Of a stretch of DNA of 16,451 bases, positions 1 through 6,221 are shown piece by piece (within the stretch, counting starts at the first letter, position 1; every line of letters begins with the position of its first letter). The translations under genes and the position numbers were made by a program. The notes beneath the pieces are model-generated. The model had not been told where the DNA came from. It saw only the letters and a program-made list of their open reading frames with translations, and did no database searches. The stretch is from Bacteroidales bacterium (lineage in GTDB: Bacteria > Bacteroidota > Bacteroidia > Bacteroidales > UBA3663): assembly GCA_004557315.1 (NCBI GenBank), contig SFEH01000035.1, forward strand, positions 1 through 16,451, read 5' to 3'.

Positions 1-1
1 C

Positions 2-544
2 CTCGATAACCTCATTGCCCAGGGCAAGTGCAAGGAGATGATCGTGGTGATGGACAATGGCAACTGCAGCTATAGCTTCGGTGCAAAGAAAGGCGAGAGT
101 CGCGATGAGTTCGGTGCTTCATTCACCGAGATCCTCCTCACCGAGACCATGCCTTGGGTCGAGAAGACCTTCCGTGTGAAGACTGGTCGCGACAATACCG
201 CCATGGCAGGACTCTCATGGGGTGGAAAGGAGACCTTCGACATCACGCTCACCCATCTCGACCGATTTGCTTATATAGGTGCGTTCAGCGGAGCCATATT
301 CTTCATGCCAGGCACCAAGCTCGAAGACCTCTATGGCGGAGCTTTCAAGGATGTAGCCAAGTTCAACAGCCAGGTAAAGACTCTCTTCGTGGGCTATGGT
401 ACCGACGAAAACCTCGGCTCGGCCTTCCTTCCAGCCTTCGATGAGGCAGGTGTCAAATACACTCGCTACATCTCTCAGGGTACTGGTCACGAATGGCTCA
501 CATGGCGTCGTTGCCTTAAGGAGTTCCTGCCTCTGATATTTTGA
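2..544 (+). CDS. Esterase / feruloyl-esterase-like alpha/beta hydrolase, C-terminal part
   Basis: The reading frame is open from the window edge (base 2) to the TGA at 542-544, so only the last 180 residues are present. The fragment begins in the sequence leading to the VVMDNGN strand and has the nucleophile elbow G-L-S-W-G-G, with the serine at fragment residue 72 (codon 215-217). A likely catalytic acid lies in GYGTDE (D135), and the catalytic histidine in GTGHEW (H163) sits just before a terminal helix. This order of Ser, acid and His matches the esterase-D / feruloyl esterase family (PF00756), which hydrolyses ester decorations on plant polysaccharides. It is probably secreted or part of a larger multidomain enzyme, but the N-terminus is outside the window. 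Family is confident; the substrate is inferred. A terminator follows 18 bp later. Confidence 0.85.
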   Translation, partial: LDNLIAQGKCKEMIVVMDNGNCSYSFGAKKGESRDEFGASFTEILLTETMPWVEKTFRVKTGRDNTAMAGLSWGGKETFDITLTHLDRFAYIGAFSGAIFFMPGTKLEDLYGGAFKDVAKFNSQVKTLFVGYGTDENLGSAFLPAFDEAGVKYTRYISQGTGHEWLTWRRCLKEFLPLIF

Positions 545-561
545 TTTTATATAAAAAACGC

Positions 562-601
562 AAACTCTATTTGTCAACATTTGGGGCAAATAGAGTTTTT
601 T
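562..601 (+). terminator. Intrinsic terminator of the esterase gene
   Basis: Twelve perfectly paired bases, AAACTCTATTTG (562-573) and CAAATAGAGTTT (587-598), enclose a 13-nt loop. The right arm merges into a run of six T (596-601). It separates the esterase from gapA. Confidence 0.85.
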
Positions 602-645
602 CCGTATATTTATCTCCACTATAATCGCGTTTTACGATTTTTTAC

Positions 646-653
646 TATATTTG
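646..653 (+). promoter_or_regulatory. Promoter -7 box of gapA
   Basis: TATATTTG matches the Bacteroidota -7 consensus TAnnTTTG, lying between the upstream terminator and gapA. Transcription would start near 660 and leave an AT-rich leader of roughly 75 nt. I see no TTTG at the -33 spacing. The leader just before the ATG is A-rich (AAATTAAAAA), typical of strong starts in this phylum. Confidence 0.6.
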
Positions 654-735
654 CACTGCTGAAAGGCAAATTATAACAGAATCTCTTTTTACACTTTTGT
701 AAAATATTAACACATTAAAAAAATCAAATTAAAAA

Positions 736-1761
736 ATGACTAAAGTTGCTATTAACGGTTTCGGCCGTATCGGTCGTCTCGCATTCCGTCAGATGTTCGA
801 GGCTGAGGGTTATGAGGTAGTTGCAATCAACGACTTGACAAGCCCAGCTATGCTTGCTCACCTCCTCAAGTATGATACTGCACAGGGTGGTTTCTGTGGC
901 AAGTTCGGTGAGGGTAAGCACACTGTAGAGGCTACTGAGAACTCTATCATCGTTGACGGCAAGGAGATCAAGATCTCTGCTGAGAAGGACGCTGCTAACT
1001 GCCCATGGGCTGCTAACGACGTTGACGTTGTACTCGAGTGCACAGGTTTCTATACATCTAAGGAGAAGGCTTCTGCTCACCTCGCTGCTGGTGCAAAGAA
1101 GGTAGTTATCTCTGCTCCTGCAGGTAACGACCTCCCAACTATCGTTTACAATGTAAACCACACTACTCTCACAGCTGACGATAAGATTATCTCTGCTGCA
1201 TCTTGCACAACTAACTGCCTCGCTCCAATGGCTAAGGCTCTCAACGAGTACGCTCCAATCCAGTCAGGTATCATGTCAACTATCCACGCTTACACTGGCG
1301 ACCAGATGATTCTCGACGGTCCACAGCGTAAGGGCGATCTCCGTCGTTCACGTGCAGGTGCTCAGAACATCGTTCCTAACTCAACAGGTGCTGCTAAGGC
1401 TATCGGTCTCGTTATCCCAGAGCTCAACGGTAAGCTCATCGGTTCTGCTCAGCGTGTCCCAACTCCAACTGGTTCTACTACTATCCTCGTTGCTGTTGTT
1501 AAGGGTCAGAACGTAACTAAGGAGGGTATCAACGCTGCTATGAAGGCTGCTGTTACTGAGTCTTACGGCTACACTGAGGATCAGATCGTTTCTTCAGACA
1601 TCATCGGTATGAAGTTCGGTTCTCTCTTCGATGCAACTCAGACTATGGTTTCTAAGGTCGATGACGATACTTACCAGGTACAGGTTGTTTCTTGGTATGA
1701 CAATGAGAACTCTTACACTTCTCAGATGGTTCGTACTATCAAGTACTTCTCAGAGATCTAA
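736..1761 (+). CDS. gapA: Glyceraldehyde-3-phosphate dehydrogenase, type I
   Basis: This cytosolic glycolytic enzyme converts glyceraldehyde 3-phosphate, NAD and phosphate to 1,3-bisphosphoglycerate. The protein has 341 residues, normal for the family. The Rossmann start INGFGRIGR lies at residues 6-14, and D33 in AINDL favours NAD. The active-site motif SAASCTTNC puts the nucleophile at C157, and the catalytic base H184 is in STIHAYTGDQ. The C-terminal WYDNE motif is also present. The start is the only sensible ATG after the promoter. Codon choice is extreme (GCT, ACT, TCT, AAG), as expected of one of the most expressed genes, and differs from neighbours that favour CTC/ATC. The stretch HAYTGDQMILDGP...KGDLRR resembles, from memory, GapA of lactic acid bacteria rather than the common SNASC form. 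The gene is monocistronic, bounded by its own promoter and terminator. Confidence 0.97.
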   Translation: MTKVAINGFGRIGRLAFRQMFEAEGYEVVAINDLTSPAMLAHLLKYDTAQGGFCGKFGEGKHTVEATENSIIVDGKEIKISAEKDAANCPWAANDVDVVLECTGFYTSKEKASAHLAAGAKKVVISAPAGNDLPTIVYNVNHTTLTADDKIISAASCTTNCLAPMAKALNEYAPIQSGIMSTIHAYTGDQMILDGPQRKGDLRRSRAGAQNIVPNSTGAAKAIGLVIPELNGKLIGSAQRVPTPTGSTTILVAVVKGQNVTKEGINAAMKAAVTESYGYTEDQIVSSDIIGMKFGSLFDATQTMVSKVDDDTYQVQVVSWYDNENSYTSQMVRTIKYFSEI

Positions 1762-1783
1762 TTCGTCTCTTAGATACAAAAAT

Positions 1784-1815
1784 AGAGGTCGCAGTTTCCT
1801 GCGGCCTCTTTTTTT
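1784..1815 (+). terminator. Intrinsic terminator of gapA
   Basis: AGAGGTCGCAG (1784-1794) pairs with CTGCGGCCTCT (1799-1809), with one G-T pair, around a TTTC tetraloop, followed by seven T (1809-1815). The octamer repeats begin immediately after it. Confidence 0.9.
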
Positions 1816-1816
1816 G

Positions 1817-2064
1817 TAGGTGTTAAGATGTTAAGATGTGAAGGTGTTAAGGTGTTAATGGTCGATAGTAGAGATCAATGTCTATTGTAATACTTTCTGT
1901 AGTGACTGAAGTAGCGACAAATAACATCTTAACATCTTAACATCTTAACATCTTCACATCTTCACATCTTAACACCTTCACATCTTAAGACTGAAGTAGC
2001 GACAAATAACATCTTCACACCTTCACACCTTAACAAGCGCAGCGCCTTAACACCTTAACACCTT
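1817..2064. repeat. Inverted 8-bp tandem arrays between gapA and the HTH gene
   Basis: This gene-free gap is almost entirely repeats. The left arm (1817-1856) is five octamers of the type AAGATGTT/AAGGTGTT. After 66 unrelated bases the complementary type AACATCTT, CACATCTT and AACACCTT runs for eight units (1923-1986). After 21 bases it resumes (2008-2031) and, past AACAAGCGCAGCG, continues to 2064, where it touches the stop codon of the minus-strand HTH gene. A 27-bp segment starting GACTGAAGTAGCGACAAAT occurs exactly twice (1904-1930 and 1989-2015). Its end, GTAGCGACAAATAACATCTT, resembles the 3' end of the four-helix-bundle gene and its right array near 11383-11402 (GTAGGGACAAATAACACCTT, two mismatches). 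I read this as a decayed copy of that cassette; the arrays themselves are directly visible. Confidence 0.85.
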
Positions 2065-2645
2065 CATTTCCTTCCTAAATACCTCAATATCCTCTGATTC
2101 ATCTCTTCCTTGTTCTTGAGTTGCGACGGAGTGAATTTGCCGTCCTCGCCGGCTGCTATGCGCAGTGTCATCTCGTAGAGTCCGTGGTCTTGTGCCTGGA
2201 TAGCATATTGCGCCTCCATGACCTGACGGATGCGTGAGAGCTGTTCGGAGAGGGTAGAGGCCTTGTCTTTGAGTGTATTGAGCGTCTCGATGATCTCTAC
2301 GAGTCGCTCGTGCGTCTCTGTGTAGCTTTCCTGCAGCAGCAGGTGCCACACTATCTGGCGATACAGGCTGCTTTCCAGTTCCTTGGGCAAGACCTGAGTC
2401 TTTACCTGCGAGAGTTTCGGAGCTTCCGCATCAATGAGCATGTTGCCGCGGCCGGTGATGAGCCAGTCGGCGTTGAGGTTAGGGTATCGCCTCACGATCT
2501 TCTCGATGGTGGCTGTGTTGAGCCCCTGATGCTTCTCTATGGCCTTGATGAGCAAGGTGCGGGTCAGTCCTGCCTCTTTGTTCATCTGGAAGGCTGTGAC
2601 GCCCTCGTGCTGCATGAAAAGCTGCAGGCGCTCGGTGATATCCAT
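2064..2645 (-). CDS. Helix-turn-helix (XRE/phage-repressor-like) protein with coiled-coil tail
   Basis: The protein has 193 residues. Residues 1 to about 70 look like the helix-turn-helix domain of XRE or CI-repressor-like proteins: ITERLQLFM, AFQMNKEAGLTRTLLIKAIEK as the recognition region, then PNLNADWLITGRGNML, the usual ending of such domains in Bacteroidota. Residues about 85-155 are rich in heptad-like Leu/Glu/Gln (LVEIIETLNTLKDKASTLSEQL), suggesting a dimerising coiled coil. No peptidase S24 motif is visible, so it is not a LexA-type self-cleaving repressor. It lies 48 bp downstream of plsC on the same strand and probably shares its transcript. Its TGA stop is the first part of the octamer array in the gap (TGAAGGTGTT), so its 3' flank is repeat DNA. 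DNA binding is well supported; its targets are unknown. Confidence 0.75.
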   Translation of the reverse strand: MDITERLQLFMQHEGVTAFQMNKEAGLTRTLLIKAIEKHQGLNTATIEKIVRRYPNLNADWLITGRGNMLIDAEAPKLSQVKTQVLPKELESSLYRQIVWHLLLQESYTETHERLVEIIETLNTLKDKASTLSEQLSRIRQVMEAQYAIQAQDHGLYEMTLRIAAGEDGKFTPSQLKNKEEMNQRILRYLGRK

Positions 2646-2693
2646 TGGCTGATGTTATGTTATTTTGTCAGGGATTGGTCAATAGCGGGTAAT

Positions 2694-3434
2694 TCAATTC
2701 TGGATAGGCTCGCCAAGAGAGGTAGCGATGACCTTCTGCGACTCGTGTAGCAGACGGTCGATGCCTGCTTCGTTGCCTTCTTCCTTGGTCACTGCCGGGA
2801 TAGGCTTATGGATGGTGAGGCGCATCTTGGTAGGATGGATGGTCACAGAGCCCTTGCGGAGCACCTTGTATGGGCCATCGAGAGTCACAGGCACCACTGG
2901 CAGCTTGAGCATGGCAGCGATGGTGAAGGCTCCCTTCTTGAAGCGATGGAGGTGGCCGTCGCTGCTGCGCGTGCCTTCAGGGAATATCACCACCGACTTG
3001 CCGTTCTTCAGGGTGTTCATTGCCTGACGCACGGTGTGGATGATGCCCTTTGCACCCGATTCATCTACCCAGATCTGTCCTGACTTGTCACAGGCCTTGC
3101 CCATGAACGGAATCTTCTTGATACCCTTGCGGAGCATCCAGCGGAAAGGCTGTCCGAGGTAGCCAAAGAGAAGCAGGATGTCGGCTGCGCCCTGATGGTT
3201 GGCAACAAAGACATACGACTGTTTTGGGTCGAGGTTCTCGCGGCCTTCCACCTTGCAGGGACAGAGAGCAAGGGCAGCTGTCACACGAGCCCAGACAACG
3301 CCAGGATAGTAACCCCAGAAGTCACTGTTGCCGAATCTGCAGCCAAGCATGGTGGTCACAGCAGCAAGAATTGTCACGACGATGAACAGCGGCACGAAGA
3401 TGAGCCATTGATAGAGAAAGTACAGAACAAACAT
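2694..3434 (-). CDS. plsC: 1-acyl-sn-glycerol-3-phosphate acyltransferase (lysophosphatidate acyltransferase)
   Basis: The enzyme transfers an acyl chain to lysophosphatidic acid to give phosphatidic acid, the second acylation in phospholipid synthesis, at the inner membrane. The protein has 246 residues, normal for PlsC. A hydrophobic N-terminal segment (about residues 2-30) would anchor it. The catalytic H-x4-D motif is NHQGAAD (H80, D85), the acceptor-binding motif is FPEGTRS (PEGTRS at 152-157), and the later PVVPVTLDG motif is also present. It leads a minus-strand pair with the HTH gene 48 bp downstream and has its own promoter box at 3478-3485. A lyso-ornithine-lipid acyltransferase is a less likely alternative, because such enzymes share these motifs. 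Confidence 0.92.
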   Translation of the reverse strand: MFVLYFLYQWLIFVPLFIVVTILAAVTTMLGCRFGNSDFWGYYPGVVWARVTAALALCPCKVEGRENLDPKQSYVFVANHQGAADILLLFGYLGQPFRWMLRKGIKKIPFMGKACDKSGQIWVDESGAKGIIHTVRQAMNTLKNGKSVVIFPEGTRSSDGHLHRFKKGAFTIAAMLKLPVVPVTLDGPYKVLRKGSVTIHPTKMRLTIHKPIPAVTKEEGNEAGIDRLLHESQKVIATSLGEPIQN

Positions 3435-3477
3435 GTCTTTTAGATGTTATTTTTGCATTTTTTACTTCAATTCGGCA

Positions 3478-3485
3478 CAAAGATA
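3478..3485 (-). promoter_or_regulatory. Promoter -7 box of plsC
   Basis: On the minus strand this reads TATCTTTG, a perfect TAnnTTTG box followed by TGCC. It would start transcription near 3470, about 36 nt before the plsC ATG. No clear -33 TTTG is seen. Confidence 0.65.
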
Positions 3486-3549
3486 AACTTTTTCTTTGGT
3501 AAAAGTGCACTTTTTCTTGATTTTTCGACCAACATATCGAAAAAATCAT

Positions 3550-3557
3550 TTACTTTG
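3550..3557 (+). promoter_or_regulatory. Possible -7 box of the small membrane protein gene
   Basis: TTACTTTG differs from TAnnTTTG at one position. It lies 55 bp before the ATG at 3613, in the AT-rich divergent gap between plsC and the small gene. No -33 element is visible, so this is tentative. Confidence 0.35.
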
Positions 3558-3612
3558 TACCGCATTCTTTACAAAAATGTATTGAAATCTATTATTAAAA
3601 CACAATATCATT

Positions 3613-3813
3613 ATGAGAACATTGAAACTCTATGGAGGAATCATTCTGATCCTTATCGCAGTGATTGTATTGGCAGCTTCATTCTTCACAGGTGCCCTCA
3701 CTTCTGCTGGCTCGGCTAACGCCATTCTTGCAGGCTCGCTTCTTGCTGTAATCCTCGGCATCATCCTCATCGTTGTCGGTGGCAAGTCTGCTGATAAGAT
3801 CGGAGGCAAGTAA
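3613..3813 (+). CDS. Small two-helix membrane protein, function unknown
   Basis: I do not recognise this 66-residue protein. Two hydrophobic stretches stand out, about residues 8-28 (GGIILILIAVIVLAASFFTGA) and 37-57 (AILAGSLLAVILGIILIVVGG), joined by a short polar turn with TSAGSAN. The tail KSADKIGGK is basic and probably cytoplasmic, which would put both ends inside. It is divergent from plsC, sits alone between a possible promoter and a clear terminator, and uses neighbour-like codons, so it is likely a real gene despite its size. Nothing in the sequence suggests a toxin (no single short helix, no paired antisense gene). A conserved inner-membrane hypothetical is the safest name. Confidence 0.7.
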   Translation: MRTLKLYGGIILILIAVIVLAASFFTGALTSAGSANAILAGSLLAVILGIILIVVGGKSADKIGGK

Positions 3814-3839
3814 TTCGCTCCAGAACTTATTCCGGACAT

Positions 3840-3886
3840 AGAACATCATTCGGTTTGCCAGTCACGGCAGCGGATGATGTTCTTTT
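3840..3886 (+). terminator. Intrinsic terminator after the small membrane protein gene
   Basis: AGAACATCAT (3840-3849) pairs with ATGATGTTCT (3874-3883). Inside it TGCC pairs with GGCA around AGTCAC. Four T (3883-3886) follow. The run is short, so termination may be partial. Confidence 0.7.
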
Positions 3887-4012
3887 CCGTTCTTATCCGT
3901 GAATCACGCTATTTCTGTTTCATATGCGATGCACATTATGCAAAATTCTTTATTTTTCTTTAATTAGTGCTAAAATGCAAGAGCCGATAGCGGAAGGTTG
4001 AGAAATTTTTGC

Positions 4013-4020
4013 TATCTTTG
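4013..4020 (+). promoter_or_regulatory. Promoter -7 box of the outer-membrane protein / purB unit
   Basis: TATCTTTG followed by CGC matches TAnnTTTG perfectly, 42 bp before the ATG at 4063. Transcription would begin near 4027. No -33 TTTG is present at the usual spacing. Confidence 0.65.
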
Positions 4021-4062
4021 CGCAGTTTTTATATATTAGATAAGTATTAAATAACGTCGTTC

Positions 4063-4752
4063 ATGACAAAGAAATCATTAGCTGTTCTGCTTTTCTGTTT
4101 TGTAGCTGTTGCGCCTTCATTCGCTCAGAAATTCACTAAAAGGGAACAAGCACGCCGTGAGGCTCGCGAGAAGTATTACTTCTGCGGTAACATGTTCACC
4201 CTGACCGCAGGATACAATCATTCCTGGCTCACTCCAAGTGACGTGACGCTCAAGTCGTCACAATACGGAAAGTCAGAGAAGATGACCAATACCAAGGATG
4301 CGTTCAATATCGGCTTCCTCTGGGATCACGCTTTCAAGAAAGCCCACCTGTGGAGCATCCAGTCAGGCCTGTACTTCACGGTCAAGGGTGGTGAACATCT
4401 TTACTATTATGACAATGGTCTCGGCTCAGGTCCGCAGCTCAAGGAGGAGCAGACCGAGAAGCTCACTATCCAGGGGCTCGAGCTCCAGTGCCTCCTGCGC
4501 CGCACCTTCCTCATTTCCTACGATCAGCGTGTGACGCTCAATGCCGGTCCTTACATAAGCCGCGTCCTCAACAAGCCTGAAGGCATCAAGGGGTGGGATA
4601 TGGGTGCCATGGTCGGCGTAGGCTATGACTACAAGCACTGGTCGGCTTCGGTCTCTTACCAGCCGGGCATCTTCCCAAAGATTGCCGACAATAGCAAGAC
4701 CCGCCAGGCCAACATCATGTTCAATATCGGTTACAGATTCTGGAAAAAGTAA
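4063..4752 (+). CDS. Outer-membrane beta-barrel protein (porin-like family)
   Basis: The protein has 229 residues. The N-terminus MTKKSLAVLLFCFVAVAPSFAQ is a typical Sec signal peptide with cleavage expected after A21. The mature part begins with a charged linker (KREQARREAREK), then alternates hydrophobic and polar residues in strand-like runs: MFTLTAGYNHSWL, AFNIGFLWDHAF, LWSIQSGLYFTVKGG, VTLNAGPYISRVL, AMVGVGYDYKHWSASVSYQPG and NIMFNIGYRFWKK. Short polar turns separate them and an aromatic residue lies near the C-terminus, consistent with a small eight-to-ten-strand barrel of the OMP_b-brl type. It lies 20 bp upstream of purB and probably shares its promoter, although the functions are unrelated. 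Its ligand or role cannot be read from the sequence. Confidence 0.8.
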   Translation: MTKKSLAVLLFCFVAVAPSFAQKFTKREQARREAREKYYFCGNMFTLTAGYNHSWLTPSDVTLKSSQYGKSEKMTNTKDAFNIGFLWDHAFKKAHLWSIQSGLYFTVKGGEHLYYYDNGLGSGPQLKEEQTEKLTIQGLELQCLLRRTFLISYDQRVTLNAGPYISRVLNKPEGIKGWDMGAMVGVGYDYKHWSASVSYQPGIFPKIADNSKTRQANIMFNIGYRFWKK

Positions 4753-4772
4753 TTAAAACAATAAAACATCAC

Positions 4773-6122
4773 ATGGAATTCGCCTTTTCTCCATTGACTG
4801 CAGTAAGTCCTATCGACGGACGTTACCATGGCAAGACTGAAATCCTCTCTGAGTATTTCTCTGAATACGCTCTCATCAAGTATCGTGTGCGCGTCGAAAT
4901 CGAGTATTTCATTGCTCTCTGCGAGCTCCCATTGCCACAGCTCGCCGACATCGATTCAAGCATGTTCTCACAGCTCCGTGCTGTTTATCAGAACTTCACT
5001 CCAGCCGAGGCACAGAAGATCAAGGATATCGAGAAGATAACCAATCACGATGTCAAGGCCGTTGAATATTTCATCAAGGATGAGTTCGACCGTCTCGGAC
5101 TCGACAAGTACAAGGAATTCATCCATTTCGGCCTCACCAGCCAGGATATCAACAATACCAGCGTTCCTATGTCGGTCAAGGAATGTATCCACGAGGTCTA
5201 TCTCCCTGCCGTGCAGGAGCTCGTAGATCTGCTTGCCGACTATGCTGAGCAGTGGAAGGACATCCCTATGCTCGCCCGCACTCACGGCCAGCCTGCTTCG
5301 CCTACACGCCTTGGCAAGGAGGTTATGGTGTTCGTCTATCGTCTCCGCCAGCAGATCGAACTGCTCAAGCAGGTGCCTGTCTCTGGCAAGTTCGGTGGTG
5401 CTACAGGCAACTTCAACGCTCACCACATCGCTTATCCTGACCGCAACTGGCGAGAGTTCGGCAACAAGTTCCTCGCCGAGAAGCTCGGCATCGAGCGTGA
5501 GGAGTGGACTACCCAGATCTCCAACTACGACAACCTCGCTGCTCTCTTCGATGCCCTCCGCCGCATCAACGTCATCATCCTCGATCTCGACAAGGACTTC
5601 TGGCAGTACATCTCGATGGAGTACTTCAAGCAGCAGATCAAGGCAGGTGAGGTAGGCAGCTCGGCTATGCCTCATAAGGTTAATCCTATCGACTATGAGA
5701 ACTCTGAAGGCAACCTCGGCATTGCCAATGCCATCCTCGAGCATCTCGCTGTCAAGCTCCCTGTGAGCCGTCTCCAGCGCGACCTTACCGACTCTACCGT
5801 ATTGCGCAACGTCGGCGTGCCTCTCGGCCACATGCTCATCGCCATCGCTTCGACTCTCAAGGGACTCCGCAAGCTCCTTCTCAACGAACAGGCCATCGCT
5901 GCCGATCTTGACAATGCTTGGGCAGTCGTTGCCGAGGGTATCCAGACTATCCTCCGCCGCGAGGGCTATCCAAAGCCTTACGAGACTCTCAAGGCTCTCA
6001 CTCGCGTCAATACGGGCATGAACGCTGAGACTATCTCTTCGTTCATCGATACGCTCAATGTCTCTGATGCTGTCAAGGCAGAGCTCCATGCTCTTGCTCC
6101 AGGCAACTATACTGGCATGTGA
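4773..6122 (+). CDS. purB: Adenylosuccinate lyase
   Basis: This cytosolic enzyme acts twice in purine synthesis, releasing fumarate from SAICAR and from adenylosuccinate. The protein has 449 residues, close to the 456 of the E. coli type. SPIDGRYH at the N-terminus and the pattern TSQDINNTSVP are typical of that type. The catalytic histidine is H171 in ARTHGQPASP, the same number as in E. coli. The flexible fumarate-lyase signature GSSAMPHKVNP carries the catalytic serine (S296/S297). The start is the ATG after an A-rich leader, 20 bp behind the outer-membrane protein gene. No strong terminator follows, so some transcripts may run on into the rluB-like gene. Confidence 0.97.
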   Translation: MEFAFSPLTAVSPIDGRYHGKTEILSEYFSEYALIKYRVRVEIEYFIALCELPLPQLADIDSSMFSQLRAVYQNFTPAEAQKIKDIEKITNHDVKAVEYFIKDEFDRLGLDKYKEFIHFGLTSQDINNTSVPMSVKECIHEVYLPAVQELVDLLADYAEQWKDIPMLARTHGQPASPTRLGKEVMVFVYRLRQQIELLKQVPVSGKFGGATGNFNAHHIAYPDRNWREFGNKFLAEKLGIEREEWTTQISNYDNLAALFDALRRINVIILDLDKDFWQYISMEYFKQQIKAGEVGSSAMPHKVNPIDYENSEGNLGIANAILEHLAVKLPVSRLQRDLTDSTVLRNVGVPLGHMLIAIASTLKGLRKLLLNEQAIAADLDNAWAVVAEGIQTILRREGYPKPYETLKALTRVNTGMNAETISSFIDTLNVSDAVKAELHALAPGNYTGM

Positions 6123-6171
6123 TTCGAATATCATCTTTACTATTAAAATATCATCATTTTTACATATTTTA

Positions 6172-6189
6172 AAATAAAACGTTTTATTT
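6172..6189. promoter_or_regulatory. 18-bp perfect palindrome upstream of the pseudouridine synthase gene
   Basis: AAATAAAACGTTTTATTT is a perfect palindrome 33 bp before the ATG at 6222, within a very AT-rich spacer. It could be an operator or a weak terminator hairpin for purB. Nothing distinguishes the two, and AT-rich DNA makes such palindromes easier by chance. Confidence 0.3.
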
Positions 6190-6221
6190 AATTTATTTCA
6201 GGCCGTGAGGCTATTATCATT

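Noticed and set aside
3444..3719. 91-codon plus-strand ORF overlapping the small membrane gene
   Set aside because: It crosses the divergent promoter region and overlaps the better 66-residue gene out of frame. Its composition reflects AT-rich noncoding DNA.
4968..6134. Long minus-strand frame opposite purB (388 codons)
   Set aside because: It is the antisense shadow of a GC-biased gene. The encoded protein is acidic, Leu/Glu/Asp-rich and unrecognisable, while the plus strand encodes a clear PurB. Similar shadows lie opposite asnS, accD and phoA.
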